Positions 20,590 to 31,290 are shown, counted from the stretch's first letter. The stretch: 64,000 bases of DNA from Peromyscus leucopus (GCF_004664715.2 NC_051075.1:23802215-23866214); one strand, 5' to 3'. The notes: generated by a model not told the origin, from the letters alone. Translations and numbers: made by a program.

Positions 20590-21360
20590 TTGAAAAGGCC
20601 GATTGAACCAAGTTCACCGACGCTTTACCGCAGAGCGACCTGGTTTTCTGGGTGCCCTCCACAGAAGGAGCAGCTGGACAGAGGCAGACGTCTGCCTTTT
20701 CCGGAATGCAGGAGCATCTCACTTCTCTGGGCCGGTCCATAGCTCAGCCAACCGCGTCCCTCCCGGTTACCATGGCAACCATGGCAGCGTATTGACTGGC
20801 ACAGAGGAAAACCCTCTACTAGAAGGAAGAGCTCTTGAGTTGGTGAGGGAAGTAGATTCCCAGGGACCAAAGTTTGTGTGCGCATGGGGTGCCCCGCCCG
20901 GGCTCTCTGACAAGGAGAGGACGAGACCCCGGTTCCCAGTGTAAAGTAGGTGGAATGGATTTCTCTGTCTTTTTCCAAGTCCTCTCCCATGTGGAAACCA
21001 CGGGGATTCGGGCTGGTCTTGCCTGGAACGGGTTCCTAGTTTGTTTACAATTTTCCAAACCGTCCCGAAGACTCCCGGGGCCGCCTCGCAGGCGTTGGCC
21101 CTGACCCCACCCAGCCTTTCCCAGTGCATGTTCTCTGGCTGGCCGGTGTGCTGGTCGCTGTCCTCTCCGACTGACACGTGTCCCCGTGCTGTTCAGAGAC
21201 GGTGTTCCTGGTGTTGGCCGAGAGATCCTTTCTGTCCTTGTGTCTGTGACCTCCCGTGGTAGAAACACCCACACGGGGTCCACCAGTGGGTGAGTGCAGG
21301 ACCAGGAGCCCTTGCTTCGGGACCCGTCTGACCCTCACCATCTGCCCCTGTGGCCTCAAT
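20590..21360. other. GC-rich SINE-free segment, possible regulatory region or unannotated first exon
   Basis: CpG is moderately frequent. Several overlapping frames on both strands exist, but none shows a domain. The X-box is its clearest signal. Confidence 0.35.
20766..20779. promoter_or_regulatory. Perfect palindromic RFX X-box
   Basis: GTTACCATGGCAAC matches the full RFX-factor consensus (GTNRCC/ATGGYAAC type). It lies in a GC-richer, SINE-free stretch of about 20590-21360. RFX sites drive ciliary genes and MHC class II genes. No exon of such a gene was recognised nearby. Confidence 0.6.
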
Positions 21361-21364
21361 CCGG

Positions 21365-21505
21365 TTTGGGCAAGATTCTCTTGACTTCTGCCTCAGTTCT
21401 CTGCTCTAAAGGACATGTTGACCTACCTCGCAGGGGTGTTGTGAGGATTAATAAAGGTTGGTACCATGCTTTGGAAACGTGAAGGTGCTGTGTAAATGCT
21501 GAGGG
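21365..21505 (+). mobile_element. MIR-family SINE
   Basis: 'cctacctcgcaggggtgttg', 'tgtgaggattaataaagg' and 'aggtgctgtgtaaatgctga' follow the MIR/MIR3 core and 3' part. An ancient element shows that the DNA around it predates rodents. Confidence 0.75.
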
Positions 21506-21559
21506 ATGGATGGTTGAGGGCCAAATTGTACGATGGTTCTCTCCCCCAAGGGTTATTGT

Positions 21560-21775
21560 GGGGTTTATTATTTATTTATTTGTTTATTTATTTATTTATT
21601 TATTTATGTATGTATGTATTATGTATACAGTGTTCTGCCTGCATGTGTGCCTGCAGGCCAGAAGAGGGTGCCAGATCTCATTACAGATAGGTGTGAGCCA
21701 CCATGTGGTTGCTGGGAATTGAACTCAGGACCTCTGGAAGGGCAGTCTTAACCACTGAGCCATCTCTCCAGCCCC
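21560..21775 (-). mobile_element. B2 SINE with (TTTA)n tail
   Basis: Reverse B2 ending 'gagccatctctccagccccc'. The repeat 'ggttattgtg' occurs at both ends (21551 and 21777), consistent with a target-site duplication. Confidence 0.93.
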
Positions 21776-21851
21776 CGGTTATTGTGTTTTTGATCAACAC
21801 GGTCTCTCGGAGAGGAGGAAGTGGAGTAGAGTGCACCCTTAGCCTCTGGTG

Positions 21852-21853
<2 letters not shown>

Positions 21854-21894
<41 letters not shown>

Positions 21895-22050
21895 ATTTAC
21901 TGTTCAGGGATGCTTTTACCTGACCATTTTCTGTGTACCATATGTGTGCAGTACCAGAGAAGGGTGGGTGGAGAAGAGGGCATCAGAACATCAAGAACTA
22001 GAGCCTTGTTGTAGTTACTGGGAAAGGTACCCAGGTCTGAGGGAAGAGCA
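21854..22050 (-). mobile_element. Poly(T) and truncated B2 SINE
   Basis: A T-run at 21854-21890 is followed by B2-like 'gtgtgcagtaccagagaagg' and 'tgtagttactgggaaaggta'. Confidence 0.6.
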
Positions 22051-22099
22051 AGTCAGGGCTGTCAATTGATCAATTGATCTGTCCATCCATCCATCTAAT

Positions 22100-22240
22100 C
22101 TATCTTGGTTTTTTGAGATAGGGTTCCTCTGTGTAACTTGTCTGTCCTGGAACTTGCTCTGTAGATCAGGCTGGCCTCGAACTCACAGAGATACCTCCCG
22201 AGTGCTGGTATTAAAGGCATGAGCCACCACCACCAGATCC
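22100..22240 (-). mobile_element. B1 SINE
   Basis: 'ttttttgagatagggttcct' to 'gctggtattaaaggcatgag'. Confidence 0.9.
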
Positions 22241-22684
22241 TAACTTACATTTTTAAATGGGTATATACAGTGGTCGCGGGCAGGGATTCAGGAGATGGTC
22301 AGAGAACAACTCCAGTGAGTGTTACCCCAAGTGGAGTGGGGGGATCATATTCAGGCTGTCACTCTTGGTTTTCTTACTTTGTCTCTTTGGGGGCCTCCAC
22401 CCGGCACCCAAATAAATCACAGAGGCTTTGCTTAATTATGAATGTCTGCTTTGAGCTTGGCTTGTTTCTTGCCAGCTTTTCTTAACTTTAATTATCCTGT
22501 GTGTCATTCTGGTCACACCTGAACTCCAGCTACAGCGGGTGTCATTTCTGGTCACACCCTGAACACCAGCTGCAGCTGACACCGTCTCTGAGTTTGAGGC
22601 CAGCCTAGTCTACATAGTAAGTTCCAGGCCAGCCAGGGCTACATAGCTGCTGCTCCCCAACCCATCCCCCACTCCTCCCCCTAA

Positions 22685-22850
22685 TGGTTTGGGGGCACCA
22701 AGATGACTCATTGGGTAAAGGTGACTGCTGCCAAGCCTGACAACCTGAGTTCGATCCCCAGATCCCATGGGGTGGAAGGAGAGAGCTAACTCCTAGAATC
22801 GGCCCTTGACCTGGACATGCTCGCTTGCTGTAGCACCCACCTGTGGTCTC
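22685..22850 (+). mobile_element. B3-like SINE
   Basis: 'ggcaccaagatgactcattg', 'taaaggtgactgctgccaag' and 'cctgagttcgatccccagat'. Confidence 0.75.
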
Positions 22851-23194
22851 TGCCCTACCAGCTGGCTCCCCCTGCTCCAGGCCTCAGCCTGATTTCCAAA
22901 CAGAGCAGTGGGGAGGCGGAAGACTGGGAGCAGGGGCTTTGATTTGTATTTCCCGGCAGATGCTGTCCCGGGCTGCAGCTGCTTTAGCTGGGGTTTTAAA
23001 GAGGTGGATACTCGAGGCCAGAACGGTCACTCTGCAGATCCCACAAGATGACTCGGTAGCCTGGGACTGAGTATTAAAGGGAAGGAAGGAGGAGGGAAGG
23101 AAGAGAAAGAAATCACTCCTTCAGTGTTTACCAAATGGTCAGTCAGAGGGTGAGAAGGTGAGCGCATGTGCCCATCGACCTGAGGTCTCCCCCG

Positions 23195-23345
23195 GTCCAC
23201 CACAGTCCTCCTGGCCTCCACCCTCTCCCCGCCGCCATAAATATGACGTCAAGCATCAGGACGACTAGGTCCCGACAACTCTCTCGGCTCTGCCTCGCAA
23301 GTGTTAGGATGACAGGTGTGAGCGCCACAGTCGGCTTAGTCATGG
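23195..23345 (-). mobile_element. Old B1-related SINE
   Basis: 'cggctctgcctcgcaagtgt' and 'taggatgacaggtgtgagcg' are a diverged reverse B1 end. Confidence 0.5.
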
Positions 23346-23395
23346 TTTCTGCTGAGACCTTGTAGCGAACTTCTGTGCTAAAGGAAAGTAGTTCA

Positions 23396-23584
23396 TGGGC
23401 CGAGGGTGCAGCTCGGCCGGTGGATGGACTCGCTTGCCTGGCTCGCACAAACCCCGAACGTGTGACCCCAGCGGAGGACGATGGCACCCAGGCAGGATCA
23501 GAAGTTTAGGGTCCTCCTAGGCTACGTAGTGCGCTCGGGGAGTCCCTGGGGCCATCGCGGTTGCATGACAAAAAAAAAAAAAAA
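23396..23584 (+). mobile_element. B4 SINE abutting the U1 copy B distal promoter
   Basis: The ID-like head 'cgagggtgcagctcggccgg' with 'cttgcctggctcgcacaaac' joins a B1-like tail 'aggcaggatcagaagtttag', ending in an A-run (23571-23584) directly before the GC box and octamer. The same tail and A-run stand at the same place upstream of copies C and F but not D and E. Confidence 0.8.
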
Positions 23585-23589
23585 GCGTG

Positions 23590-23778
23590 GGGCGGGGCTA
23601 TGCAAACGAGGCGGCACGCGTTGGCTGCCGGTCCGCGGGCTCGGAAGGCGGCGTCCCGCGCGGTGACGATCCCGTGTGGGTGAGTGTGATGTCCGCGGGG
23701 GCGAGAAGACCGCGACGGGTGTGGAGGGCGTGGGCGTCGGTTCAGTGTGGCGGTCGGGGTGACCGTGCGTTAAAGGGG
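23590..23778 (+). promoter_or_regulatory. U1 copy B promoter (GC box, octamer DSE, PSE)
   Basis: GGGGCGGGG, then the octamer-like ATGCAAAC at 23600-23607 (-221), then the proximal sequence element GTGACCGTGCGTTAAAGG at 23759-23776 (-62). This is the layout of RNA polymerase II snRNA promoters read by Oct-1/Sp1 and SNAPc. There is no TATA box. Confidence 0.88.
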
Positions 23779-23820
23779 CGCGCGTGTGTAGGGAGAGCGT
23801 GCGTGCGTGGTAAGCAACTC

Positions 23821-23984
23821 ATACTTACCTGGCAGGGGAGATACCATGATCACGAAGGTGGTTTTCCCAGGGCGAGGCTTATCCATTGCACTCCGGATGT
23901 GCTGACCCCTGCGATTTCCCCAAATGCGGGAAACTCGACTGCATAATTTGTGGTAGTGGGGGACTGCGTTCGCGCTCTCCCCTG
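23821..23984 (+). ncRNA. U1 spliceosomal snRNA, copy B
   Basis: Full-length 164-nt U1, read as the same sequence as copy A, with the Sm site AATTTGTGG at 23945-23953 and the U1A loop ATTGCACTCC at 23883-23892. It lies outside the palindrome but has the same promoter family as C-F. The block TTCAGTGTGG at 23741-23750 is shared only with copy F. All promoter elements and a 3' box are present, so it is predicted to be active. Confidence 0.97.
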
Positions 23985-23993
23985 ACAACTTCT

Positions 23994-24008
23994 GTTACAA
24001 AAGTGAGA
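23994..24008 (+). terminator. snRNA 3' box of copy B
   Basis: GTTACAAAAGTGAGA, 9 nt after the RNA end, close to the consensus GTTTN0-3AAARNNAGA. Confidence 0.75.
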
Positions 24009-24009
24009 T

Positions 24010-24427
24010 CCTGTTTCCCTTTACATTCTCTACACGAATGGTCACCCTTGCTTATGTTAATGTGCCTTTAATCTGGGAGTACAAGTGTCCTTACTGCTTT
24101 AACCTCATAACGACCCAGTTTGTGTGGTCAGTGGCATAACTCCGAGTCCAGCAGGTTCCTTTCCGGTTCCGTACTCCTGGGGTTCTAGAACCATTTTCCG
24201 TTAGAGCCAAAGGACCTCGCTGAGTCGTGTCAGCTCTTTTATCCAAGCATCAGCACCCACGTTGTCCTCCCATCCACCCATCCATCCACTCTGCACAGTG
24301 GTGCCCTGCAGGGCAGCCCCAGAGAGGAGAGGCAGAGAGTACTTTTTGGGAGACTTTCGGTCCCCATTGGACAGAGTTCAATGGAGGACTATGAGACGGG
24401 CCACGAAGGTTGAAAGATTTTTGTTTC
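24010..24427. other. 3' flank of copy B, unassigned
   Basis: No gene seen. A CCATCCATCCA run lies near 24270. Confidence 0.35.
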
Positions 24428-24861
24428 TGTAGTGGAAATCTAGTAGAGTCATTGTATCTAAGGTAAACATTAGAAGGACACTGCTGTTTTCTGCAATATT
24501 TAGACCTTGAAGAAATCAATGTTTAAAACAGTGATTGTTTTCTGTGATTTATAGAGTTGTTTTTCAGAAGGAGCTTTACAGCCTTGGCGTGAGTTTCGTC
24601 ACAGTAAGGTCCTGGCAAACCCGGACCGTCTTTGGGCTATTGAGTACTGGCAACAGTGCACATGAGGATTAAAGTTGCAGGGGTAGCTGTGGCGTTTTCT
24701 TTCACGAAACATGTAGATCAGACCAGGGCTTTGGTAAGAGGAACTTGTTTTACTCTAAATCACAACCTCTGTGTAACTATCGCTAACGATGCTTCTGCTT
24801 GGCTGTTCCGGGTCCGGTCCATCGAGGCTGGACCGCCCTGCTGCCTCAGACCCTGACTACA
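24428..24861 (+). mobile_element. Solo LTR-like element (TGTAG...CTACA)
   Basis: It starts TGTAG and ends CTACA, so it has the expected inverted termini. A related copy at 63736 (minus) has the polyadenylation signal AATAAA at the equivalent place, and a third copy lies at 9693. The family is not named with certainty. Confidence 0.7.
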
Positions 24862-25780
24862 TCCTAGAGTAATCCTCTCCTTATGATCTTCCCGAGTTAA
24901 CTCAGAACACCAGCTGTTTCATCCTCGGCTGCTGAGATTCGGGGTGCCTCTGCCTGCCCAAGGCCTTTCTAATAATAAACTTAAAATCCAGCATCTTCCA
25001 CTCTCTCTGAGGTTCCAGGTCCATCCCTCAAGTCGGATGACTTCCACCCAGCCTTGCAATTCCTGCACAGGAAGACCTCTCATCTGGCCGGCCTCTGCAC
25101 ATACGTGGCATACACAAACACATAAATACCTAAACCAGGGTGAGCAGATGGATGGTTCCGGCGGTAGAACACGTCTGTGAAGTTCATGTACTCTCATCTA
25201 ATATTGCATAAGGCTTCAAAACTTCTCAGCCAGGCATGGTAGCTATGAATTAGTGCAGTTCTAGGCCAGCCTGGGTGACGGAGTGACGAGACACCCTGTC
25301 TCAAATTCCCTCCCCAAAGCTGGTAGAAACGATTCCAGGAAAAGGGAGTAAGCACTCTCCTTTTCAGGTTAGGTCCCACGGCTGTCAAAGGTGCGGTGGA
25401 GCATGGCCAACTGGGGGACTTGCTGAGCACCATTAATCCGGTCCACACACACACTCTAGTCCTTTGCCAGGGCGGCACATTTGTTCTTGAGGAGCTCAGG
25501 CCTCTAGGTCAGAGATCTCTTTGGTTCAAGCTTCTAGTGTCCCGTTTTTGCAGAATCGAAACAGTTCTAGGGTCTGGAAGTCTTTCAGGGGGACAGCGTG
25601 GTGGTATCTGTGAAGGCCCTCTTCTAGGTACAAGTCACTATTTGGTGTCCTCACCGGGCAGAATATACAGTACAGTTGTATGGGAGCATTGCATTTTGGG
25701 GGCCAGATGGTGCCTGTATCCTGGGAGTGAAAACGGATTGGGAATATGTATGGAAATTGTTATCACTGGCACAGAAAGTG
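24862..25780. other. Mixed, mostly unassigned; B1 remnant and a segment shared with about 58670
   Basis: 25230-25320 is B1-like ('ctaggccagcctgggtgacg'). About 25725-25760 ('gattgggaatatgta') matches the reverse complement of about 58680-58720. No gene was seen. Confidence 0.4.
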
Positions 25781-25784
25781 AACT

Positions 25785-25804
25785 CTCTCTCTCTCCCTCT
25801 CCCT

Positions 25805-25893
<89 letters not shown>
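25785..25893. repeat. (CTCTCC)n(CT)n(CA)n microsatellite
   Basis: A pure pyrimidine run of about 75 bp, then about 16 CA units. A G-run follows at 25908-25922. Confidence 0.97.
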
Positions 25894-25894
<1 letters not shown>

Positions 25895-25929
25895 ACATAC
25901 GAGGGCGGGGGGGGGGGGGGGGACGGACA

Positions 25930-26150
25930 CGGGACTGGAGAGATGGCCCAACAGTTAAGAGCACTGGCTGCTCTTCCAGAACACCCACCAGGGGTTAACT
26001 CCCAGCACCCACATGACAATTCACAACTGTGTGTAACTCCAGTTCTGGGAGATCTGATGCCCTCCTCTGTCCTCCACTGGGCACTACACACATGTGATAC
26101 ACAGACATACACACAGGCAAAACACCTATACACATAAAATTAAAGTCACT
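25930..26150 (+). mobile_element. B2 SINE
   Basis: 'gactggagagatggcccaac', 'gttaactcccagcaccca' and 'cctatacacataaaatta'. Confidence 0.92.
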
Positions 26151-26164
26151 CTCCCCTACCCCTC

Positions 26165-26345
26165 TCACTTTTTGTTTTTTTCCAGACAAGGTCTCTCTGT
26201 GTTGCCCTGGCTGTCCTGGAACTTTGTAGACCCAGCTGGCCTTGAACTTGCTCTGTACAGCCGGCTGGCCTCGAACTCTCTGAGATCCACCCCTCTCTGC
26301 CTCCCAAGTGCTGGGATAAAAAAAGGCTTGTACCACCATGGCCCA
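26165..26345 (-). mobile_element. B1 SINE with internal duplication
   Basis: 'cagacaaggtctctctgtgt' to 'gctgggataaaaaaaggctt'. The 'ctggccttgaac' and 'ctggcctcgaac' segments are both present. Confidence 0.85.
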
Positions 26346-26379
26346 GATTATAAATAAATCTCTTCTTAAAAATATTGTG

Positions 26380-26655
26380 GTGGTGGCACATGCCTTTAAT
26401 CCCAGCACTCGGGAGGCAGAACCAAGTGGATCTCTGTGAGTTTGAGGCTAGCCTGGTCTACAGAGCTAGATCCAGGACAGGCACCAAAAATACACAGAGA
26501 ATCCCTGTCTCAGAAAAATATTGTTATAAATATTGTATTGTGGGCCAGACAGTGGTGGCACACAGCTTTAATCTGAATACTTGGGAGGCAGAGGCAGGTG
26601 GATTTCTGTGAGTTTGAGGTCTACAGAAGCAAGTTCCAGGACAGCCAGAGCTGTT
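26380..26655 (+). mobile_element. Two B1 SINEs
   Basis: 26380-26520 ('ttaatcccagcactcgggag') and 26540-26655 ('gggccagacagtggtggcac', a shortened B1). Mirror copies lie at 63375-63700. Confidence 0.9.
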
Positions 26656-26659
26656 GTTA

Positions 26660-26872
26660 CAGAGAGAAATTGTACTGTTTCACGTGTGTGGATGTTTTGC
26701 CTGCATGAATGTCTGTGCACCACCTTCTCAAAGTCCCCGCAGAGGCCAGGAGGAGAAGTGTAGGGACATCGGGTACTGGAGTTATAGATGATTGTGAGCC
26801 ACCATGTGGGTGCCAGGTGGGAGTGGGTGCTGGGAATTGAACCTGGTGTCTCTGGAAGAGTGTAGCATGCTT
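26660..26872 (-). mobile_element. B2 SINE missing its head
   Basis: 'atgattgtgagccaccatgt', 'gggaattgaacctggtgtct' and 'ctggaagagtgtagcatgc'. It abuts the LTR without the usual B2 start. The same junction occurs at 63161/63162. Confidence 0.85.
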
Positions 26873-27195
26873 TGTTGTGGCCCGCCAGCTCACAAATAAT
26901 GACATGGAGGCTTCCTATTAATTATGAAAGCTTGGTCTTAGCTTAGGCTTGTCCCTCTAGTTCTTAGAACTTAAATTGACCCATTTATAGTAATCTACAT
27001 TCTGCCTTGTGACTTTTTTTTATTCAGTATATCTGACTCCCTTCATGTCCCATTGGTGTCTGCCATCTCCTACTTCCTTTTTTTCTCTGCCCGGAAGTCC
27101 CGCCTATACCTCCTGCCTAGCTATTGGCCATTCAGCTCTTTATTAAAACAATCATAGTAATATATCTTCACAGGGTATACAAATATCTCACAACA
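26873..27195 (-). mobile_element. Class II ERV 3' LTR, left arm
   Basis: On the minus strand it starts TGTTGTGAG and ends CACAACA. It is preceded by a polypurine tract (AGACAGAAAGGAGAAAA, 27196-27212), as expected at the 3' LTR of a provirus. AATAAAGAGCTGAATGGCC lies inside it. The right-arm partner is 62843-63161. Confidence 0.85.
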
Positions 27196-27212
27196 TTTTC
27201 TCCTTTCTGTCT

Positions 27213-28340
27213 AAATAAAAAGGAAAGGTTTTTAACGCTAACATAGTAAAACTATATACAATAAGAGCAATTATCAGGTAAGAATGACATTTACAATGTC
27301 CAGTCTATCTGTATTTGGCAAATTCAGAGAAAATATCTCATTATGTATCCTATCTTGGTGAGTCAAAAGTTTTGTACCTAATTTTCTTTCTTTCTTTCTT
27401 TTTTTAAGTTGACTGAAAACTTTTATTGTAATCAAAAAGTGACATGACAGGGTAATGAGTTCAGCAAATCATTCTGCTGATATGTTTGAACTGATACCAG
27501 CATTTGCCAGGCAACTAAAAAAATTCAAATGTGAAAATTCCACAGTACAGTAAACTCCATCCAAACTAATTAATGGTGGTTAAAAATAATAGGCCCTAGC
27601 AAAAGCTCTCATGTTCCATGGTCACAACTCACAATTCTGTACAAAAGTTCGTTATAAAGCTCTGATGTAAAAATGAAATAATCAAGCAGCAAATACTTTA
27701 AGTGCAGCACAGGTCTTCATTCATTGTTTACAAGGCTGGGATCTCTTTACATTGTAACGGAGTTTAATACAGATGACTTAGTAAGTAAGTCAATGAACAC
27801 ATCCGTCCTTCACACAGGGACAGATTTCGCTTTTTGGTCATCTTTCTCCTTCTCCTTGTCCTTGCTCTTCTTGGCTTTCTTCTTCTTGGGTTTGTGTTTC
27901 TGGCTCTTCTCAGCCTCCCCTAATTTACTTTCTATCATAGCTTGTATTACCAGCCTAAAATTACCTTTTTAGACCTTAAACCATTTTCTTTGATAAATAA
28001 CTTAAGCATTCATGTCTCTCAACCCTATACACTTTATACCTCTTTTGTGAGGTGGTTTTTTCTGTACTCCATAACAAGGAAAGCTGTAACTATAAGTATC
28101 TCATCTTCAACTCCATCAGAGACCCGAGAAGGATATACTATTACCTGAGTAAACAGGAAGTGCAGAGCAAACAACTTCCAAAACTACAGAAATGACAGAA
28201 GCAGCTGGCTGCCTGGACAGTCACCAAGGTTCCTCTCCAACGTTGGGGCATCCATCTTGGGCCTACAGGCCTAGAATATCTGACAAACTCCTGTGAAGCA
28301 GGAATTTTGAAGGACTGTCCTACCTTGTCTTGGCAGAATG
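27213..28340 (-). mobile_element. ERV internal remnant, left arm (interrupted)
   Basis: Non-coding remnant of the same provirus as 62400-62842 in the right arm, sharing 'ccaacgttgg' and 'cttcctgtttactcaggtaa' (minus strand). It is split by a processed pseudogene at 27385-27918. Confidence 0.75.
27385..27918 (-). pseudogene. Processed pseudogene (3' end) of an unidentified lysine-rich protein gene
   Basis: The minus strand gives a coding end with KPKKKKAKKSKDKEKEKDDQ, a stop at 27810-27812, about 380 bp of 3' UTR, AATAAA (27422-27427) and an A-rich tail. It is flanked by the target-site duplication CCTAATTT (27377-27384 and 27919-27926). It is 5'-truncated, as is common for L1-mediated retrocopies. 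The right arm has the uninterrupted site, so the insertion is specific to the left arm. I could not identify the parent gene. Confidence 0.85.
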
Positions 28341-29860
28341 TTACATATCTTGGTGGCTAGGGATGATGTAAGCATAAGGTTACTAGTTGCTAACAGGATT
28401 CAGGGTATCTACAGAGACATAAATTTTTATTTCCTATGCCCTGCTTTTGTTGACACATTCAGATTTATTGTTGCAGTTCTACACTCCTCTAAGGTCAACT
28501 TCTGCTCAGTTGAGCCCATTACTCTTTTTTTTTTTTTTTTCCCTGAGACAGGGTTTCTCTGTGTAGCTTTGCGCCTTTCCTGGAACTCGCTTTGGAGACC
28601 AGGCTGGCCTCGAACTCAAAGAGATCCGCCTGCCTCTGCCTCCCAAGTGCTGGGATTAAAGGTGTGCGCCACCACCGCCCGGCTTCCCATTACTCTTTAT
28701 ATCTTGTTTTGCCAAGTCTAGGATACACAGATTTATTGTCCCAGCCTTATCTTTCCCATAGGTTCAACTTTTGGTCAATTCAAAAAATGCTGGTCAGCAA
28801 ATACCTTTGGAGGAGGGTGGGGAAGCATCTCTCAAGATGGCTACTGATTTTTCCCTTTCAATAGGAATCTCCCTTACACAACTTAAGTAAAACATAGCTC
28901 TCTAAACAGATGAAGATAGGTTCCTTCTCTATCCTAGAATCTAATCAATATTTATATGTATAATTCAGCTATTATTTGGCTTTAAAGGGATTATTGGGAA
29001 ATGTTATCATTTTTACTATTTTCTACAGAGAAAATATTTTCCAGTTTCAAATAACCCTGGATTTTTGAAATGTAACCAGTTTTTATGTTCAAGTTATCTG
29101 TGTATTATTTCTCCTGCAGTTGTACATAAAATGTTTTTACATTTTAAAAAAGGTACCAATACTATAGAATTATATTACATGAAATACATAGAATATGCAA
29201 ATTCATAGAGATAGAAAGATCAGATGTCATCTCAAGATGGAGAAGAGGGGAATATAGAGCAATGATTTCCTAAGTACAGAATCTCTGTTTTGTGTAATGG
29301 AAAAGTCCCCAAAATGGACAGTAGTATCAGGACATAATATCATAAATGTAATAAATCAATATAATTAATTAATGAATATCATAAAGTTATTGAATGAATA
29401 CTGTGAATGTAATTAATGAATACAACAAATATAAAATATCATGAGTGTAATTAATAAATATGATGAGTGTAATTAATATCTTGAATGTAATTCATGCCAC
29501 TGAATTGTGAACTTAAAAATGGTTACAATTACAAATTTATGTTCATAAAAAAATAAGGTAGAATGTAATCACCATACATTATATGTGTGTATGAAACTGA
29601 AGACAGCTATGTTCTAAAACAGAAAGTGGTGATAGTGTTTCACTAAAGCTTGCCCAGTGATTGGGAAAAATCAAAACTTACTATACTGCTTTGTATTTGA
29701 TCCCTAACCTCAAAGCTATTATCAAAATATCTTAATCTGAGGTCATTCTAAGTCTTTGTTTCAGCTACGATGCACTCTGAAACCTGTAAACACATCTCCC
29801 AACATTAAGATTAAAAGAATTTGAGCCAACGAGGCACCTGGGACTCAATAGTTTTCTTTT
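28340..29860. other. AT-rich ERV-like segment without coding potential
   Basis: 28870-29530 matches 51100-51910 in the spacer in the same orientation, including an AT-rich array of 'gaatgtaattaatgaata'-type repeats at about 29325-29500. It is not matched at the mirror position in the right arm. Confidence 0.5.
28528..28685 (-). mobile_element. B1 SINE
   Basis: The target-site duplication CCCATTACTCTTT lies at 28515-28527 and 28686-28698. Confidence 0.96.
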
Positions 29861-29864
29861 TCCG

Positions 29865-30027
29865 TTTCTTTATTTATTATGTATACAGCATCTGCCTGAA
29901 TGTCAGAAGAGGGCACCAAATCTCATTGCAGATGGTTGTGAGCCACCATGTGGGAGCTGGGAATTGAACTCAGGACCTCTGGAAGAGCAGCCCGTGCTCT
30001 TAACCTCTGAGCCGTCTCTCCAGCCTC
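29865..30027 (-). mobile_element. B2 SINE
   Basis: Reverse B2: 'agatggttgtgagccaccat' to 'gagccgtctctccagcctca'. Confidence 0.94.
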
Positions 30028-30029
30028 AG

Positions 30030-30365
30030 GGTACTTTCAAAAGTTGAGTTCAGCACTAATGTCAACTCTTCTGGGATGTTGAAGTTTCAAGTCTTTTGTG
30101 AAAAGCCACAACTTCAAGGTTGAAGCCAAAGTGCGGTGTCTTGAGAAACTCGGGTGACCCAACAAGTGTGGCTCCCCGTGCCTCGGTTTAGAGGCACAAC
30201 CCGATGGGTCGCAGCACCCGGGGCCGGGGAAATATGCTGCAGGCCAAAAGCCTGATTGCAGGTTTTTGGATTTAGCGTTTTTGTTTATTTAACCTGTTAG
30301 TGCTGAGGATTGATCTCACACGCTAGGCATGCCGATTTATATACATGTCCCTGCCCAGGTCGCAG
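30030..30365. other. Unassigned, locally CpG-rich (30120-30240)
   Basis: Contains 'cccggggccggggaaat'. No gene or repeat was recognised. Mirror homology with the right arm begins near 30260. Confidence 0.35.
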
Positions 30366-31105
30366 TTTTGAGACAGGGTCTCTCCGTGGAGCTGTGGCTG
30401 GCCTAGAACTCACAGAGCTCCCACCAAACAACCCAGGCCTCGAGTCTTAGTGCTTCGTTCCTGTTTGGAAGCTCTGGCTGTCCCAGAACTCACTCTGTAG
30501 ACCAGCCCGGCCTCCAACTCGCGGAGATCCGCCTGCCTCGGCCTCCTGAGTGCCGGCTGGGGTTACCCTTTGCCTATCTGTAACCCTCCACATACAGCAG
30601 CTATTCGTAATAATTCCATTCATTAGTGACGTCTTCACGCACGCACACAATGTACGTCAACCACGTCCACGACCCTGGTCACTCTCTTGTCCCCTCACAG
30701 TCCTGCAGATGCCCTTCGTCTTCCCAACCAGCCTCCTCCACTGACCATTTTTAACACTTATTTTGTGTGTATTCACGAGTGACACACCACCTGTGTGCCA
30801 GGACCTGTGCCTGTCAGAAGAGGCTGTCGGGTCCCCGGGACTGGAGCTGGCAGATGGCTGTGAGCTGCCCCGTGGGTGCGGGGATCGAACCTCGGTCTTC
30901 CGCAAGAGCAGCCAGGGTTCTAAACCGCTGAGTCGTTTCTCCAGCCCCACAAGTCCACTTCCATGTCTTGTTTGTTTTTTGTTTGCCTGTTGGTTGGTTT
31001 TGAGACGAGATCTCAGCGGGTAGCCCTGGCTACCTGGAACAAGATATGTAGACCACAGGTGTCTAGCCTCGAACTCACGGCGCTCCTGCACAGCCGCAGC
31101 GTTGG
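30365..31105 (-). mobile_element. SINE cluster: B1, B1, B2, B1
   Basis: Reverse B1 pieces at about 30365-30430 and 30465-30560, a B2 at about 30740-30950 ('cagatggctgtgagctgccc' to 'gagtcgtttctccagcccca') and a B1 at about 30995-31105. Very similar mirror copies lie at 59640-60370. Confidence 0.8.
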
Positions 31106-31127
31106 GATGGATTAAAGGGGTTGTGCT

Positions 31128-31290
31128 GGCCAGTTGCACGTCAACTTGACGCGGGATCGGGCTGAAGGCTGGAAAGCCCGAAGGGCATTTTCTTCATCCC
31201 TGATGAATGAGGGAAGACCGAGCCCACGGTGGGCGGTGCCACCCCAGGGCTTGTGGTCCTGGGTGCTCTAAGAAAGCCTGGCCCGCACAA
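31128..31290 (-). repeat. Dispersed rodent repeat fragment (unassigned)
   Basis: 'ccagggcttgtggtcctggg' and 'gaaggctggaaagcccgaag' belong to the family that, in full, starts 'ttagtcagggtttctgttgc' (see 32897). It joins directly to the truncated B4 upstream of U1 copy C, and the mirror copy F has the same junction. Confidence 0.6.

Noticed and set aside
25396..26137. 153- to 200-residue frames
   Set aside because: They run through (CT)n(CA)n and a B2 SINE; low-complexity artefacts.
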